DNA of 64,000 nt from Closterium sp. NIES-65. Its lineage: Eukaryota > Streptophyta > Zygnematophyceae > Desmidiales > Closteriaceae. A program made the position numbers and the translations under genes. Under the pieces are notes generated by a model that saw only the letters and a program-made list of their open reading frames with translations, was not told where the DNA came from and searched no databases. Location of the stretch: NCBI GenBank assembly GCA_948144175.1, contig CANXME010002096.1, positions 1,488,001-1,552,000 of the forward strand, written 5' to 3'. Of the stretch, positions 41,754 through 50,275 are shown in pieces (position 1 is the first letter of the stretch; every line of letters starts with the position of its first letter).

Positions 41754-44700
41754 CTCCCCTTCGCTTCTGGAGTGTTACTGCTGGTGACGTGGCCTTGTCC
41801 AGTCAGCATCATGCAGTATTCGAACTTCTGCTTGCCGAGTTTCTTGGTCAAGTAATCGGCTGCCATCTCGGATGTTGGACAGTATGACAGATCGAGTTTC
41901 CCTTTTCCTATCTCGTCCTTCACGAAGAAATAGCGCAGGGCGATGTGTTTCGTCCTGTTTGCGAAGCCGTTTTTGTTGGCGATGCGAATTGCTGACTGGT
42001 TGTCGCAGAACACGGTGAAGCTGGGTAACTCGGCTAGCTTCGCTTCTTCCAGTAGTTCGCGAAGGTAAAGTCCCTCCTTGGTGGCTGAGCAGAGTGCAAT
42101 ATATTCTGCTTCTGCTGAAGATAGTGCGATTAACTCCTGCTTGCTCGACTGCCAGGAGATAGGACCGATAGGCTCAAGGCGGTAGACATAGCCGGTGCGT
42201 GAGCGCCTGTTGTCGGTGTCGCCGGCGTGATCGGCGTCGACGTAGCCGATTAGCTTAGTCGGTGTAGCTGCGCTCTTGTGGTAGGTTAGCCCGATCGTCG
42301 CGGTGCTGACGAAGTAGTGGAGAGCGCGATCAAGTTCCGCCAGGTGTTCAGCTTCAGGCTTCTTGAGATAGGTGGCGAGCTGACTTGCGGAGTAGGATAA
42401 GTCAGGACGGCAGGTGACGGCGGCGAATAGCAGGCATCCGAGCTTCTTCTGATAGTCGCGTATGCCGGCGGGCTTTAGTAGAGTAGTTCGTTCCTTCTCG
42501 GTTCCTGATGTGTAGCGGTAGGGCGTGGAGATGGCGCTTGGTGTGAGGCTGAAGCGTTTCGCGATGGTGTCGGCGTATTTCTCGGCGCTTAGATAGATGG
42601 CGTTTTCTTCTTCGCGGATGTTGAGCCCGAGGTACTGTGTAACGGTGGAGGAGACCGTGAGCGTGAGGTCTTTCTGGAGCTCTCCTTCGAACCACGTGGC
42701 GATGCCGTCGGTTGACCCAATGTAGAGGAGATCGTCCACGTAGACGATCAGGAGAACGTAGTCGCTTCCCTTAGTGAGGCGGTACATGCCTTGGTCGTGA
42801 GGTAGTTGACTAAAGCCGATGCGGATGAGACGGGCGTGCAGGTGCTGCTGCCACAGTCGCGGTGCCTGCTTGATCCCGTACAGCGACTTAAGTAGTTGAC
42901 AGATTCGGTTGGGTTCGCCGTGGGAACCGTGCGGGAGCTCGACGTAGATTTCTGCATCCACAGGTGCGTAGAGGAAGGCATTCGCGACGTCGATCTGCCG
43001 TAACTTCTTCTTCTTCATGGCGGCAATGGCGAGGAGAATTCGGAGTGACGTGTGGCGGCTGACTGGAGCAAAGGTCTCGGTGAAGTCTCGTCCTTGCTCT
43101 TGGTCGAATCCACGTACGACCCAGCGTGCTTTGAATTTTTCGATCGTGCCGTCTGCTTTCGTCTTGATGCGGAAGACCCATTTCCCGGTAAGGATGGTTT
43201 TGTTCCGTGCCACGCTTACGGGAACAACCTTCCAAGTGTTGCGTTCCTCTAATGCCTTTAGTTCTCTATCCATGGCTTCACGCCATTTCTCCCTGTGTTC
43301 CCCCCCCAGAGCCTGCTGAACCGTTGCAGGCTCTTTAGGAAGCGAGCTGCGTGTGTTCCCGTGGACTGCGGTGACGAGGCCGAGGATTTGCAGCCCAGTC
43401 TGTGAGTATCGAGGGAGTTCTGGATCCTCGGGATAAGCTGCTTCGTCTCCCGTTTCTGGGTCGGGCATGAAATTTGGCCCTACCCTTTCTGCTTCGTTGG
43501 TGTTGACTGTCACAGGTGTTACGTAACCATCGTCGGCGAAACGGTAGAAGATTTCGGCGTTGTTACTGTCGCGAGGATTATCCTCATCCATGGGCACGTC
43601 GACGGAGCAGTATGGGAGAGGTCCGGCTTCTTCTGAGGCGTTGTCGACGTTCTGTTCATCCCAGTCTGCTTCGTCCGCTGCTGACGCGAAGGCTCGGTCA
43701 CCACGAAAACCACTGGTGAGGTCCCGATTCTCGTGCAAGTTGGCGAGGTACGTCTGAAGGGTGAGTCTTTCGTAGAAGATCACGTCACGTGCTGCTACTG
43801 TTTCCTTTGTGTGGACGTCGAAGATTTTCCATGCGTTGTAATTTTTCTCGATGCCGAGGTGTAGTCCCCACTGTGCCCGTTGCGAAAATCTTCCCGCTCG
43901 TGCTTCTGGGGGTCTGTACTGTACCATGCACCCGAAAACTCGTAACATTTTCGTGCTGCCCTGCTTCCCTGTCCACAGCAGATGCGGTGATGCGTTGTTC
44001 GGGAGTGACGATGACGACAACAAGTTGTGTAGCATGACAGCGTGGTCCATTGCTGTTGGCCACTGGTGGTTGGGTAGCCGCATACCACGTAATAGTTTGC
44101 GCATGCTGTTCTGCAGGGTCCTGTTCAGACGTTCTGCAACACCTTGCTGCTGATGTGCGTAGGGAAGGGAGAGGAGTTGCTTGATCCCCCTTTCCGCCAA
44201 GAACTGCTTGAAGCGGTGAGAGGTGTACTCGCCACCTCCGTCTGACTGGAAATTTTTCAGTTGTGTTCCAGACTCTCTCTCTGCTATCGGTAGCCAGGCG
44301 GCGAATGCTGCGAGCGCCATGTCGCGGCTGGGTAGGTTGCGATGCCAGACGTATCGAGTGGCGGCGTCGATGAAGGTGATGGTGTAGTTGTAGTTGACTT
44401 GTCCTGGCTCGCGATTGTAGAGGATGTCGCTGTAGACTTTTTCGAGTGGTGCGTACGCTGGAGCGCTCGGGTTGTGATGTGAAGCAAACGGTCGATGAGG
44501 TAAGTCAGCTTCGGGACATATAAGGCAAGTCCCTCGTGCCTTCTGGAGTTCTCTGCCATCGGGTAGAAGTAGAGAATCTTTGTCAAGGACTCCTGCTCTT
44601 ATCGTGTTATTCAAAACCGTGTTGCTTGGATGTCCTGTTCGTGCGTGCCAGATCTCTTCAGAGGCGCGGTGTCCAGGTGAACGCTGATATGCGTCGGAGT

Positions 44701-46924
44701 TGGAGTAAAAGCTGGCGACGAGGTTGGCGCTTCGGTGGACTTCACGTTGAGTCGGATTCAGCTGTTTCGCGGGTGTTGGTGGTGCTTCGTCGACTGTGAC
44801 TGGTGTCGTTGTTCCTGCTGCTGCTGATGTTGTTGCTGCTACCGATGTTGTTACTGCTGCTGATGTTGTTGCTGCTGCCGATGTTGTTACTGCTGCCGAT
44901 TGTCGAATTGTTGCTAATGCTCGTGTTCGTTCTGCTTCAGGAATGGTGTGCGAGTACCAGAAGCCTCCTGGGCTGAAGTCGGGGTCGAGATCCGGAGGGT
45001 GTGTCCAGTCAGTGAAATTCACGATGGCGTCGCTGTCTGCAGTGCCCAGGTCAGGAACGAAGTCGAGGACGAAGACGTTGTTCTTCAGCACTGCTTTCCC
45101 GATGTAGAGACCGCCTCTCCCGTGGTAAAGTTTGAACTCCTGGGTCGTGCTGTCGGCTTCCAGATGAATTCCTTTCGCCATCAACTGGCTAACGCTCAGT
45201 AAGTTGTAGCCGAGTCCTTCAGCGATGAGTACCTTAGACATGTGCAGTATGACATTTGTTTCTCTTGACTGAAGCTGTACCACTCCTTGTCTTCGTGTGC
45301 GCAGGTTTTGGTTGTTGGCAACCGTGATGATCACTTCCCGTTGGAGTCGATGTTCGCGTTGTACGAAACGCCCGGACGAGCACATGTGTTGCCCGCAGCA
45401 ACTGTCCAAGAACCAGGTGTCTTGGCCGGACGGTTCACTTTGAGCGATGGCGGCGTACGTTGGATTCGGCTGGAGTAGCTCACGGCGAGGCGTTCTGTTG
45501 TCAAGCTCTTCTTCCGGTGAGTAGTGTGGTGGTGATTCGGTTGTACATGAATCGGTTATCTTCGTCATGCAGTTGATTATATTTCTTGCTCCTTGTGCAG
45601 GTTGTCCGGGTGAAGTCGTTGAAGCTTGAATAGTGGTCGTCGCACTTGCTTGTGTTGAAGCCATTTGGGAGCTTGAAGGTCGAAGTTGTCGCTGTGGTGC
45701 CGTTGATTGCTGACGATTCGGGCAGTGTGTGCGCGGGTGCCCTGAAGTCTTGCAGATGTGGCAGAAGGGAGGTACTATCTTCGGTTGCTGCTGTCGGTTG
45801 TTATAATTGCTGTGTCGTCGTTGAGTGTGGAATGCGAACTCTGATACTGTCGTTTTCTTCCTGTGTCGTTCTTCCTGCAGGTCCATATCTTGCTGCTCGG
45901 CATGTATTTCGGCGCAGAGTGCAGCTTCAGAGATTCTTCCGTGGGCTCGAAGAATGGCTTTGGTGGCGCGCCACTGAGGACCAAGCCCACCAATGATGAC
46001 TGTCACGAAGGCGTCTTCAGAGATTGACCCTCCGCATCGAAGCAGCTTGTCGCGCAGTTCGCGACATCGGCTGATATACGCCAGTCCCTTTTCTCCTGGT
46101 TTCATTTCGACTGTCGTCAACTGCGCCATTAACCTGCTCTGGTTTACACTGTCTGTTGCTTGATACAGGTTCTTCAGATGGCTGTACGCGAGCTCCGCCG
46201 AGTTGCCGAAGGTCCGGTAAGAGCGAATGTTCTGCTGCTGAGTTGGTGTCACGTTCCTCAATAGGATTGTATACGCCATCATTGATTGATACGTATACTG
46301 CTGCTTTTCATATTGTGTCCCGTTGGCTGGATACTGCAGGGACCCGTCGAAGAAGCCGAGTATCTGCGCGCCCTCCATCATCAGCTCGAATTCAAAGGAC
46401 CAGGTAAAGAAGTCTTTGCCGTCGAAGGGTCTTGACGTTTGCAGTTTTAAGACGTGTGCAAACTGCGACTGAACTTGAAGTGCGTCCAGTGGTCTTTCTT
46501 GTCCAGGTGAAGGTTGCGGGTGGGGCACGAAGTTGATTGACCCGCGCTCGTACGGAGCAAAGGTAGGTTGCTGCTGCTGGTTTCCTCGCGCATATGACGA
46601 CCCATCAAGACTCATGGGTGTCGCTCCGTTGTTGCTGTTGTGTGTTTGTGCAGGTCCCGACTGCTGGTGTTGTTCGTAGAAGGACATGAAGGAGAAAAAT
46701 TTCTCCATCATGTTCTGGTCAAAGTCCGAAGGGTGGTTCATGGGGGTCTCGGTTGACGTTCCTCTTGGTCTTGTTGCCGTGCCTTCTTCTGTCTGCAGGC
46801 CAGAGGCTGGCGGTGGAGTAGGAGTAGTGCCCGAGGAGCCATTAGGGGAGCTCCTTTCCTTGTTTGTTGCCATGTCTTGTAATGATATTGAAAAAGGAGT
46901 AGAGTTTCCCTTGTCTGCTCTCAT
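41732..46924 (-). CDS. Copia gag-pol polyprotein of element K, intact (about 1,713-1,730 aa)
   Basis: An ATG at 46924 overlaps the primer binding site; I prefer the MATNKERSSPNG start at about 46873, which matches J. Order: gag (SRPFDGKDFFTWSFEF); zinc knuckle CHICKTSGHPRTHC (CX2CX4HX4C); protease FLDSCCGQHM, with C where DSG is usual; pre-integrase EIWHARTGHPSN with CLIC; integrase YSDILYN, QSDGGGEYTS, QQGVAERLNR; an Ala/Thr repeat (plus 44816-44900); RT FKARWVVRGFDQEQG and VYVDDLLYIGS; RNase H YVDADHAGD, SSAEAEYIALCSAT, MAADYLTKKLG. The frame ends inside the 3' LTR (stop 41732-41734). No lesion seen. Confidence 0.95.
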   Translation of the reverse strand: MRADKGNSTPFSISLQDMATNKERSSPNGSSGTTPTPPPASGLQTEEGTATRPRGTSTETPMNHPSDFDQNMMEKFFSFMSFYEQHQQSGPAQTHNSNNGATPMSLDGSSYARGNQQQQPTFAPYERGSINFVPHPQPSPGQERPLDALQVQSQFAHVLKLQTSRPFDGKDFFTWSFEFELMMEGAQILGFFDGSLQYPANGTQYEKQQYTYQSMMAYTILLRNVTPTQQQNIRSYRTFGNSAELAYSHLKNLYQATDSVNQSRLMAQLTTVEMKPGEKGLAYISRCRELRDKLLRCGGSISEDAFVTVIIGGLGPQWRATKAILRAHGRISEAALCAEIHAEQQDMDLQEERHRKKTTVSEFAFHTQRRHSNYNNRQQQPKIVPPFCHICKTSGHPRTHCPNRQQSTAPQRQLRPSSSQMASTQASATTTIQASTTSPGQPAQGARNIINCMTKITDSCTTESPPHYSPEEELDNRTPRRELLQPNPTYAAIAQSEPSGQDTWFLDSCCGQHMCSSGRFVQREHRLQREVIITVANNQNLRTRRQGVVQLQSRETNVILHMSKVLIAEGLGYNLLSVSQLMAKGIHLEADSTTQEFKLYHGRGGLYIGKAVLKNNVFVLDFVPDLGTADSDAIVNFTDWTHPPDLDPDFSPGGFWYSHTIPEAERTRALATIRQSAAVTTSAAATTSAAVTTSVAATTSAAAGTTTPVTVDEAPPTPAKQLNPTQREVHRSANLVASFYSNSDAYQRSPGHRASEEIWHARTGHPSNTVLNNTIRAGVLDKDSLLLPDGRELQKARGTCLICPEADLPHRPFASHHNPSAPAYAPLEKVYSDILYNREPGQVNYNYTITFIDAATRYVWHRNLPSRDMALAAFAAWLPIAERESGTQLKNFQSDGGGEYTSHRFKQFLAERGIKQLLSLPYAHQQQGVAERLNRTLQNSMRKLLRGMRLPNHQWPTAMDHAVMLHNLLSSSSLPNNASPHLLWTGKQGSTKMLRVFGCMVQYRPPEARAGRFSQRAQWGLHLGIEKNYNAWKIFDVHTKETVAARDVIFYERLTLQTYLANLHENRDLTSGFRGDRAFASAADEADWDEQNVDNASEEAGPLPYCSVDVPMDEDNPRDSNNAEIFYRFADDGYVTPVTVNTNEAERVGPNFMPDPETGDEAAYPEDPELPRYSQTGLQILGLVTAVHGNTRSSLPKEPATVQQALGGEHREKWREAMDRELKALEERNTWKVVPVSVARNKTILTGKWVFRIKTKADGTIEKFKARWVVRGFDQEQGRDFTETFAPVSRHTSLRILLAIAAMKKKKLRQIDVANAFLYAPVDAEIYVELPHGSHGEPNRICQLLKSLYGIKQAPRLWQQHLHARLIRIGFSQLPHDQGMYRLTKGSDYVLLIVYVDDLLYIGSTDGIATWFEGELQKDLTLTVSSTVTQYLGLNIREEENAIYLSAEKYADTIAKRFSLTPSAISTPYRYTSGTEKERTTLLKPAGIRDYQKKLGCLLFAAVTCRPDLSYSASQLATYLKKPEAEHLAELDRALHYFVSTATIGLTYHKSAATPTKLIGYVDADHAGDTDNRRSRTGYVYRLEPIGPISWQSSKQELIALSSAEAEYIALCSATKEGLYLRELLEEAKLAELPSFTVFCDNQSAIRIANKNGFANRTKHIALRYFFVKDEIGKGKLDLSYCPTSEMAADYLTKKLGKQKFEYCMMLTGQGHVTSSNTPEAKGSVGNNKS

Positions 46925-46928
46925 ACCA

Positions 46929-47358
46929 TGTTGGGCTGAGATAGCCCCTTAGGATCTTTGCAAGGGATAACTCTAGGTGAAGTAGTTGTAATAGCGGAAG
47001 CGTTTAGTGAAGAATTTGAACCGACCTTGCACTGGTGTGTGAGAGCAAAGTTGATTGAATTAAACAAGCAAATACAAGGATTTATATAAGAGTACAGGGA
47101 ATAGATAGATAACTGTATTGCTGTTGCGGTTCGATATAGCGCGACTCGGGCAACTGCTCTGTAACGAGTCAGTTGTGTGTCCTTAACTGTCGCGCTGTAA
47201 TTGTCGAGTCAAAGGTCAGCGACCTTTGACTTTCTCGTAACCTCCAGGCGGTTACCCTAACCTCCGAGGTTGACTCGATGCTTCGATTGGGACTGCTTCG
47301 CTTGGTACCTTGGATTTTGATACGACAGAAGCGCACTTAGGACTTATTGTTTCCAACA
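46929..47358 (-). repeat. 5' LTR of element K (430 bp)
   Basis: Identical to the other LTR by eye. Immediately left of it the minus strand reads TGGTATGAGAGCAGAC, the primer binding site. Confidence 0.93.
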
Positions 47359-47363
47359 ACAGC

Positions 47364-47587
47364 AACAACAAAACAATTATTACCGGTAGTCATAACCCTT
47401 CGCATTCCCTTGTACTCTTATAAAAGGCTTGTACGGTATCTCTTTGTTTTTAATAAATATACTTTGCCCTCACACACCAGCGCAAGGTGGTCCACAACCT
47501 TTCATTAAACGCTTCCGCTATTACATTGTCCCACTCATAATTTAGTCCTGCAAAGATCCTACCGTAAGGGCTTTACTCAGCCCAATA
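47364..47587 (+). repeat. 3' LTR of element J, right part, with three short TA-flanked insertions
   Basis: Continues the LTR after element K and ends CAGCCCAATA. Relative to the 5' LTR and to element K it carries TACCGGTA (47382-47389), TACGGTA (about 47433-47440) and TACCGTA (about 47559-47565), each an insertion at a TA. Confidence 0.85.
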
Positions 47588-47592
47588 GCGTG

Positions 47593-47739
47593 ATGTTGAT
47601 GTGGGTTGAGTCGCGGACACCTGGGCAAGTGGATGGGTCGCATACTCCACATCAGCAGGTGTTTGGAGTCGCAGAGGTGTGTTAGCCGGCAAGTTTTCTT
47701 GGTATGAGGTATTAGCGAGGCTGCAAACTTACAGGCGAG
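47593..47739. other. Right internal end of Harbinger element H
   Basis: 147 bases between the J insertion and the right TIR. Includes ggtatgaggtattagcgagg, a weak subterminal copy of the TIR. No gene. Confidence 0.6.
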
Positions 47740-47792
47740 AAATCCATTCCTGATACGAGGTACCCCTTATATGGGGTCGTAGGAACACGCTC
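47740..47792 (-). repeat. Right terminal inverted repeat of element H (53 bp)
   Basis: Reverse complement of the left repeat with a single mismatch (catatc against catata). Confidence 0.88.
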
Positions 47793-48244
47793 CTAGTATA
47801 ACTGCCAGCATTTACATAACAAGAAAGAGCAGCAACTGTTTCAATGGCAACATACTATACAGAATAAACCTCAGCCTCTTTGCACCAGAAGCTTTCACAT
47901 GTCTCCTCACCTTGATCCACAGTCTCCCAGGCCCATCGAGATTAACAACACGGAAAGGAGGACACACAGCACAGTCTTCCCCTTGAAAGACCTTCGTTGA
48001 AGCCTCTTCTGAAGTCAGCCTGTGACTTGAATGGACCAACTGGGACTGAAGCCGGCAAAGAGCTGCCACCATGCCTTTCCCATGCATTGCCTTCACTCCT
48101 CCATGCCTCCACCATTTTTCAGACTTCTCGCAAGTTCTCCATGCCTCCACCGCACCCAACCCACCGACAGCACTTAACTGACTGGCATTCTTGAGCTGGC
48201 ATGTGTGAATCTGGCCATCTGGCAAACTAAAAACCTATGGCTCC
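47793..48244 (-). other. Probable 3' untranslated / downstream region of the 48245-50275 gene
   Basis: Starts at the right flank of element H. A 138-codon minus frame (47812-48225) lies here but matches no family and follows the stop of the upstream gene directly, so I take it as untranslated. The DNA transposon therefore landed just downstream of a host gene. Confidence 0.45.
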
Positions 48245-48323
48245 TCATTCAGCTGCAGCAGAAACAGATCCGTTGATACCCCTAAAATCACTGTTACTGT
48301 TGCTGTTACCGTGAACATCAATG

Positions 48324-48367
<44 letters not shown>

Positions 48368-50275
48368 GAGATGAGCAACGGCTACCATGACACCCACGCC
48401 CACTGTGACGGCCGCTCCCACCCCCAGCACCTTCCAGATGACGTTCCACCTCCGCCTGTGCGCCCGCATGTGCTCTGAAGGGGGTGAGCAAGGGACAAAG
48501 GAGTGCGCCACAGCGGAATGAGACAAGCTAGACAGACATGCAACGAGAAAGGGGAGTTTGAGGCTCCTAAAAAAAACGGCCGCTCCCAACCCCAGCGCCT
48601 TCCAGATCAAGTTCCACATCCGACTGTGCGCCTCATGAGCTCTGACGGGGGGACAGGAGAAGAGGAACGGGCCAGGGGGGGATGAGACAAGGATTTTATT
48701 CATTTGAACAAACGAACAAAACAAATCACCCCCACCCCCAGCTCCTTCCAGATTAAGTGCGCAATCATATGCTCTGAAGGGGCGCAAGGGACAGAGAAAC
48801 GTGCCATAGGGGAATGAGACAACCGAGAAAGCCATGCAATGAGACAGGTACGGAAAATGGTGCAGATTTTAAATTGAAACGGAAACATTGCAGACCACAA
48901 AATAGGCCGTGTGTACAAGAAAGAATTCAACAAGAGGCAACAACTCAGAACACGAAGGAGGTCGTGTGTTCAATTAGCCACCAGAAGTCGTTTCAGCATG
49001 TTCTCCTTACAAACGGCTTCGTTATTCTTTCGAATCGACACAAGGTCAGCACGAAAGAAGTGGTGTGTCCTTTCAGCTTGTCCTCCTTACCGATGGCTTC
49101 GTTATTCTTCTGAGCCATCTCCTGGTTCATCCTCTCCCAGTATTGAAGCTTATCTCGCAACCGCGATACCTCCGCCTCTTTCCGCGCCACCAGATCCGCT
49201 TGCTCCAAATCCGAAACCAAATGCTCCTCGCCTCGCTTCATCGCTGCAGCAACCGCTCTCGCCAATGCAGCTTCCACATCCACGCTCCCAGTCGTATCTG
49301 CTTCCGCACTGACAATCCCAACCACATTTGTTTCCGCGCCGACGCTCCCACTCGCATCTCCTTCCGTCGGACCGTCTTGCGATCCGTGAGCAGATCTCGA
49401 CCTGGCATCCTCGTTTCCAGCTTCCTCGATACCAGCCGTCCTGCTATCGCTCCCGCCTTGAGCATCACCAGACCCCGCCGGACTGAGAACAACCAGAGCA
49501 GCTTCGTCGAGAGCTTTCTGGGCGGTTGCGACCGCAGCTTGTACGCCATCCAGCCGTTTCGTGCAGGCGGAGAGCGCTTCCTCCGCTTCTGCTCGCCTCC
49601 TTGACTCTTCCTGGATTCGCGCGACGAGATCACGGTACGAGGTTCGCCGGCCGCGAGTAGCAGTGGTGGTACTCGTAGGAACGGCTCGGCTGCTGCCGTT
49701 GCTGGTAATGCCGGGAGCGTTCTGGAAATCCTCGTCGCTGCTAAGATAATCTGCAGGAATTGGAACGGGATAGTGATCAGATTTGATCAAATTCGACAAT
49801 GCAATCAGGGAATGGAACAAATTTGCAGATTCGCAAAAACGCAATGCATGCTAACAAGAATGTAGTGCTACACACAAGGTTATTTCTGGTTCACGAAGAC
49901 TTGGGGCTGCCTTGGCGAACGCAAAAACGCCTCTACAAAACTGATGGTCCGAGCAACGAAGATCGGAGAAAGAAAAGCAGAACACCAACCTTCTAGGCCG
50001 TCCTCTGCTGCGTCAAAGAAATCCTCGTTAGAAGATCCAGTCTTGGTGATTTCAGCCGAATGGAAGTCCTCGTCGTCGCTGTCTCCGTGTGGTCGACCGC
50101 CATTAGTCAGATGATGGGTATTAGCCACTCCGTTTCCTTGATGACCGTTTCCGCGACCGTTAATGCGGCCGTTCATGCGCACTGTCGAGGGTTTGACCCG
50201 GTAACTGGCTGTTTTCTCCGCTGAAGATCGCCAGTCCACCTCGCCTGGACTCATGGGACACACGGCTCCAGCCAT
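48245..50275 (-). CDS. Coiled-coil protein with a C-terminal membrane anchor, unknown function (391 aa)
   Basis: Exons on minus: 50275-49990, 49750-49091, 48474-48245; introns GT-AG of 239 and 616 bp; the joined length is a multiple of three. Start MAGAVCPMSPGEVDW. Acidic E/D-F motifs repeat (SDDEDFHSAE, SNEDFFDAAED, SSDEDFQNAP). A coiled coil follows (YRDLVARIQEESRRRAEAEE; later EAEVSRLRDKLQYWERMNQE). The last exon gives EHMRAHRRRWNVIWKVLGVG and a hydrophobic stretch (VGVGVMVAVAH), then poly-serine from a GCT run and a short tail. A basic patch before a C-terminal hydrophobic segment suggests a tail anchor facing the cytosol. Two more copies of the last exon lie in intron 2. I do not recognise the family. 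Confidence 0.8.
48560..48640 (-). pseudogene. Decayed copy B of the terminal exon
   Basis: Acceptor-like ccccgtcag before AGCTCATG. Homologous to the last exon (ATCTGGAAGGCGCTGGGG), but one base is missing, so joining gives ELMRRTVGCGT then stop. Lies between copies A and C in the second intron. Confidence 0.55.
48700..48773 (-). CDS. Alternative terminal exon (copy C) of the coiled-coil gene
   Basis: Acceptor ccccttcag before AGCATATG at 48773. Joined to exon 2 it stays in frame and encodes EHMIAHLIWKELGVGVICFV to a TGA at 48700-48702. Homologous to the first part of the used last exon but without the long hydrophobic segment. It would give a shorter, perhaps non-anchored, form. Whether it is used cannot be told from sequence. 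Confidence 0.5.

Larger units (their letters stand above)
41324..47358 (-). mobile_element. Element K: intact, very young Ty1/copia retrotransposon
   Basis: Flanked by ACAGC (41319-41323 and 47359-47363). LTRs 41324-41753 and 46929-47358, 430 bp, identical by eye. Primer binding site, polypurine tract and an uninterrupted 1.7-kcodon polyprotein are present. Inserted in the opposite orientation in the 3' LTR of its older relative J. All signs point to a recently active autonomous element. Confidence 0.95.
35502..47587 (+). mobile_element. Element J: old Ty1/copia retrotransposon, split by element K
   Basis: Flanked by GCGTG (35497-35501 and 47588-47592). 5' LTR 35502-35943 (442 bp); 3' LTR 41086-41323 plus 47364-47587. 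The LTRs differ at many positions, including several short indels, so this is an old insertion. The coding region is full of stops and frameshifts. It is the same family as element K, which sits in its 3' LTR. Confidence 0.92.
24236..47792. mobile_element. Element H: PIF/Harbinger DNA transposon, expanded to 23.5 kb by nested insertions
   Basis: Terminal inverted repeats of 53 bp (24236-24288 and 47740-47792) match at 52 positions and start GAGCGTGTTCC, in the style of PIF/Harbinger ends. Flanking triplets are TTA (left) and CTA (right), one mismatch from the family's 3-bp duplication. Own sequence: 24236-26015, 33984-34722, 34862-35501 and 47593-47792, about 3.36 kb. It carries a Myb/SANT-like gene on plus and a HARBI1-like nuclease on minus, tail to tail. 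G, S and J are inserted in it. Confidence 0.88.

Noticed and set aside
47812..48225. 138-codon minus frame downstream of the coiled-coil gene
   Set aside because: Directly follows the stop codon and has no domain; more likely 3' untranslated sequence.
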